From positions 31,652,811-31,716,810 of the forward strand of contig NC_045128.1 of the NCBI RefSeq assembly GCF_007655135.1: a stretch of 64,000 nucleotides of DNA, in the 5' to 3' direction. The stretch is from Punica granatum. Taxonomy: Eukaryota; Streptophyta; Magnoliopsida; Myrtales; Lythraceae. Below the pieces are notes generated by a model. It searched no databases. It saw only the letters and a list, made by a program, of their open reading frames with translations, and was not told the DNA's origin. Position 1 is the first letter of the stretch, and every line of letters begins with the position of its first letter. A program made the position numbers and the translations under genes. Of this stretch, positions 60,826 through 64,000 are shown piece by piece.

Positions 60826-62700
60826 ATATTTTCATAATACAACTTTCTTGTAAGTTTGAATTCCAAACTAATTAATCAGCCCTTCTTTTTAGTTTTATTT
60901 GCACCCATTATGAGAGTTTCATGTAAGTCCCGAAAGAAAGCAACGAAAGAAGAAAAAGATTTTCTTCTTCAGTCACCAGAAATAGAAAAGGGCCAAATCT
61001 CAGTCAAGCACCAAAAGAGGAAAAGAATCAGAAAGACTCATCATAATCATGCGTTCTGCTTACTTATCATATCTCTCGTGTTTATTCTGTTTTGTCACGA
61101 GATGGGATAATTGCCACGATCGAATCACTATTTTATCGATGATGATGATGATGATGATGATATCATAATGATAATAAAAATAATAAATTATACAATTACA
61201 AAATTTTAAACATAGAAGATAGAGCCTATAACCCTAACAAAGATAAAAAAACCAGCCCACTGCCATGTAAGAGAAACGTTGCGAATCTCTTCATTTTCTC
61301 AAACCCCCCCACAAACACCAACCCTGCCACACGCTCACACAAAAAATATATTGCTGAAAGTGTTAAGTAGACTCATTACAATCTACCGCAAGGGCAGATA
61401 CCTGAGAAAATGCTAATGTCTAATCGGGTATTACAAGAACGGAAGAAACGATTTATTCTCCGAGCAAATAACAAAGAATAATAAGTGAAAAAATCACAAT
61501 AGATAAAGATAGATACAAATGTCATTTGCCATCTTAAAATCGATCGATCCACTCACGACCTTCTAGCAGCCTTTCATCACGGGACCCAACCAATGCTGGG
61601 AAGAAGGGAAAAGATTGCACCTTACCCTAAATCCATGATGAAAATCTACTATGTTATGAAACAAAGTACAGAAGCAGGGTATATTGGACCGGTATCCGTG
61701 CAAAAGATCCCACCACAAATCACAGCCCCCAGTTTGAACAATCAAACTTAATCCTTAATAGCCCAATCCCAAAATAATCAAACCAAGGCTGTTGGGGCCT
61801 CCTTGATCAGTTCAGACCATCATTTATCTCAGGGAACCAAAACCTGTTCAAAACTCAACCCAAAAAGACAAGCCACAAAAGTCGATTTGAACAAGCCTGA
61901 AGGTAAGATCGATCAAACTTCGGGTCCTTTCATCTTGGTGGTGGGCGGTCATTTTGCCGCAGGGGGTGGCAAAGAGGCCGCAGAGGAGAAATCACCACTG
62001 GGCCCATCCACATTGGAGATTTTATGGTGCAATCAATAAAGATGAATTGCACCAAACAATTGAATAAATTACTTAAAATTTAAGTAAAAAAGTATTTTTT
62101 TTCAAAAGGTTAGTAATTTTATTTTGAAATATGTGTAAATTATTTCGAAGTTCATACAAATTATTCTGAGATGTGTATACTATAAAGTAAGTAGTTTAAG
62201 AGTTTATTATAGAGTAAAGTAATTTACTTTGATTGTATGATGCAACTGATTGCACCATAAACTTTCCCTATCATTTGTTATTTATCTATGTCCGTTTGAA
62301 TTATATTATTATTATTATTATTATTGAAAGCTTACAATATCTTGTTATATATGATCGTTGGAAAATGATTTTTTTCCCGAAATGGAGCCCTTTAAATCCA
62401 GCAAATGTCTCACAATTATAGGAGATTACTCGCCCCTGGGAGATCAAATTGATTATAGAAACATGAGTTTAATTAGTGAATTTATTAGTGAACTAAGAAA
62501 AACATTATCTAGACGGGCGGTGAATAGATTGACCTTAAAACATTATCTGGTTTAAGTTCTCTCTCTAGCCCTCGAGCTCGGGTTCGTCGAGCATATCTAG
62601 CAAGCCGCGTGGCTGGGTACGTGTTGGGTTCAAGCCTTGGGCATGGCTTGGGAGCCCCTGGCTCATCGGAGCTCAGAGCTCCAGCGAACAAGGGGACTGT
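60826..62700 (-). repeat. Right arm of the long inverted duplication
   Basis: Reverse copy of 34620-36775. It lacks the 431-bp MITE and has fewer TCA units. It shares the open frame at 60856-61110 (+, QPFFLVLFAPIMRVSCKSRK). The part at 62560-62700 is SINE-like, with GGTTCAAGCC. Substitutions and small gaps separate the arms, so the duplication is not very recent. Confidence 0.85.
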
Positions 62701-64000
62701 TCGTCTCCTCTTTTCTTTTTTCTTTGTTTTTTTTTTTTCAGTTTTTACACATTCTTAATAAATATTACACAATATTTAATATTAAATAAATAAAATGTTA
62801 ATATTTATTAGGCATTTCCTTCTTTCTATAGGAAGGGCAGTTTAGTATTTTTAGTCAAAGCCTATCCCTCAATTCTTTGAATCCAAATTTTAGAATTGTA
62901 ATTCACATTCATCGTATTACATCCAACCAAACAAATAAACTTTAATGCAATCTTCATTCTATTATTTACTAATTCATATTCTCTACCTATTATATTCACC
63001 CCTAATTCCATTACGACGAAACAAATGTAGCATAAGGGACTATTTCTCGATGAAATAAATCAGACTTACGGAGCGAGTATGGTGAGTTTTAGTAGCTAGG
63101 TAATTTTTTTTCCTTCTCTAACATCTCATATATTGTATAAAAGCTTTTGTGAAGAAATTATTGAGCCAATTATATAAGTGATTTTAATTATTCACAATAT
63201 GCCCATCGTCTAGCTTGTTTGTTCTTTATCCTTTCTTTGGTTCTGTTTGTTTCTTCCCAGTATACGAAGAAACCTTGTAAACCGCTATCAAATCGGTCAA
63301 CAACTTAGAAAATAAGATGAAAAGGAGCTAGTCGTCCAAAAACTATCAAATATATATCAAAATACTACCAACAATTACATAGGATCTAGTTTTATAAAAA
63401 AACACACACACACACAAAGTTGGTCGCCATTCGCCCTTATTTAAGCACATCGGAATCTCGACTTCTCCGGGTAACCTTACTAAAACAAATTGACTATGTT
63501 TTCTTCCATAAAATTTACTCTGTTTTTATTTTTGTTGGTGGACATAACATTTAGTGCAAAAGAAAAAATTCAAGTTCTACAGTGTATAATTTTAGTTTTT
63601 CCACACCGTATAAAGTCAATATGAATCCTTAGATCCCCTTCATTTGATATGAACCATCCATTTTACATAATTTTTTCAAAATATTTCTATTTTTTATTTC
63701 TTATTTTCATCCCACAATCCTTCACTAGTATTACAAGTCAGCCATCACGAAGAAGGAGACAAAAAAAAAAGATGAAAAAACTAATGAAACAAAAACCCTC
63801 CATTGACGGTTTCGGGAGCTTCATCAAGCAGCTTTGAGTTTCTCCTTTTGTGATGTCAGTTGATAATGCCTCGCAAGCATTTAACAGGCTGCTTCCATGA
63901 GCATTATTACATCAGTTCTTTATCTCAACTTGAGCGGCTCTACTATTTGGACTCGATTCTGGAACTCTGTCTTAGCGTAATCAAGTTCTAGGACACGAGA
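62701..64000. other. Terminal AT-rich region without a recognised gene
   Basis: 63170-63310 is an inverted copy of 47440-47560. A frame ending MKKLMKQKPSIDGFGSFIKQ at 63769-63837 (+) might be an exon end, but there is no family match I know. Nothing else is seen. Confidence 0.45.

Overview
This is nuclear DNA from a flowering plant, almost certainly a core eudicot. It holds GT-AG introns, cytosolic ribosomal and chloroplast-targeted proteins, AT-rich intergenic DNA, many plant-type transposons and a plant mitochondrial insertion. I cannot name the species. Three conserved genes sit within the first 11.4 kb: the 3' half of PPL1 (PsbP-like, + strand), RPL23A (60S ribosomal protein uL23, - strand) and HEXO1 (vacuolar-type beta-N-acetylhexosaminidase, - strand, 15 exons). 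From memory, the same three genes lie close together on Arabidopsis chromosome 3 (At3g55330, At3g55280, At3g55260), so this looks like conserved microsynteny. All exon joins were checked by hand for frame.

From about 11.4 kb to the end the window is repeat-dominated, and no other gene of known function looks intact. 12.9-18.7 kb carries hAT-like elements and a possible Helitron. 18.9-56 kb is a locally duplicated region. A unit of one small intronless gene (proline-rich N-terminus, one membrane segment, acidic tail, function unknown) plus 2-4 kb of 3' flank exists in several copies, in both orientations. One gene copy is open (24.0-24.5 kb), one has a 1-bp frameshift (45.8-46.3 kb), one is split by a 1750-bp solo LTR and another insertion (52.4-55.3 kb), and one is only a 5' stub (25.1 kb). 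The copies carry different insertions: a 1.34-kb foldback, an AT-rich MITE, two SINEs, a second foldback, and a Pack-MULE holding a 4-coumarate:CoA-ligase-like exon. Each copy therefore gives empty-site evidence for the others.

A second repeat system is an inverted duplication with arms of about 2 kb (34.6-36.8 and 60.8-62.7 kb). One arm has a MITE that is cleanly absent from the other. Between the arms lie the decayed C-terminal exons of a PYM (Partner of Y14 and Mago) gene with flanking unassigned exon-like pieces, a decayed PIF/Harbinger-type accessory ORF, and a mosaic mitochondrial insertion at 56.8-60.4 kb (matR, a group II intron domain V, rrn18, cob and rrn26 fragments, next to a Ty1/copia gag fragment).

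No complete autonomous transposon, CRISPR array or operon is present. The most unusual content is the young, mostly broken gene family with its natural series of dated insertions, the Pack-MULE and PYM gene fragments, and the scrambled mitochondrial insert.
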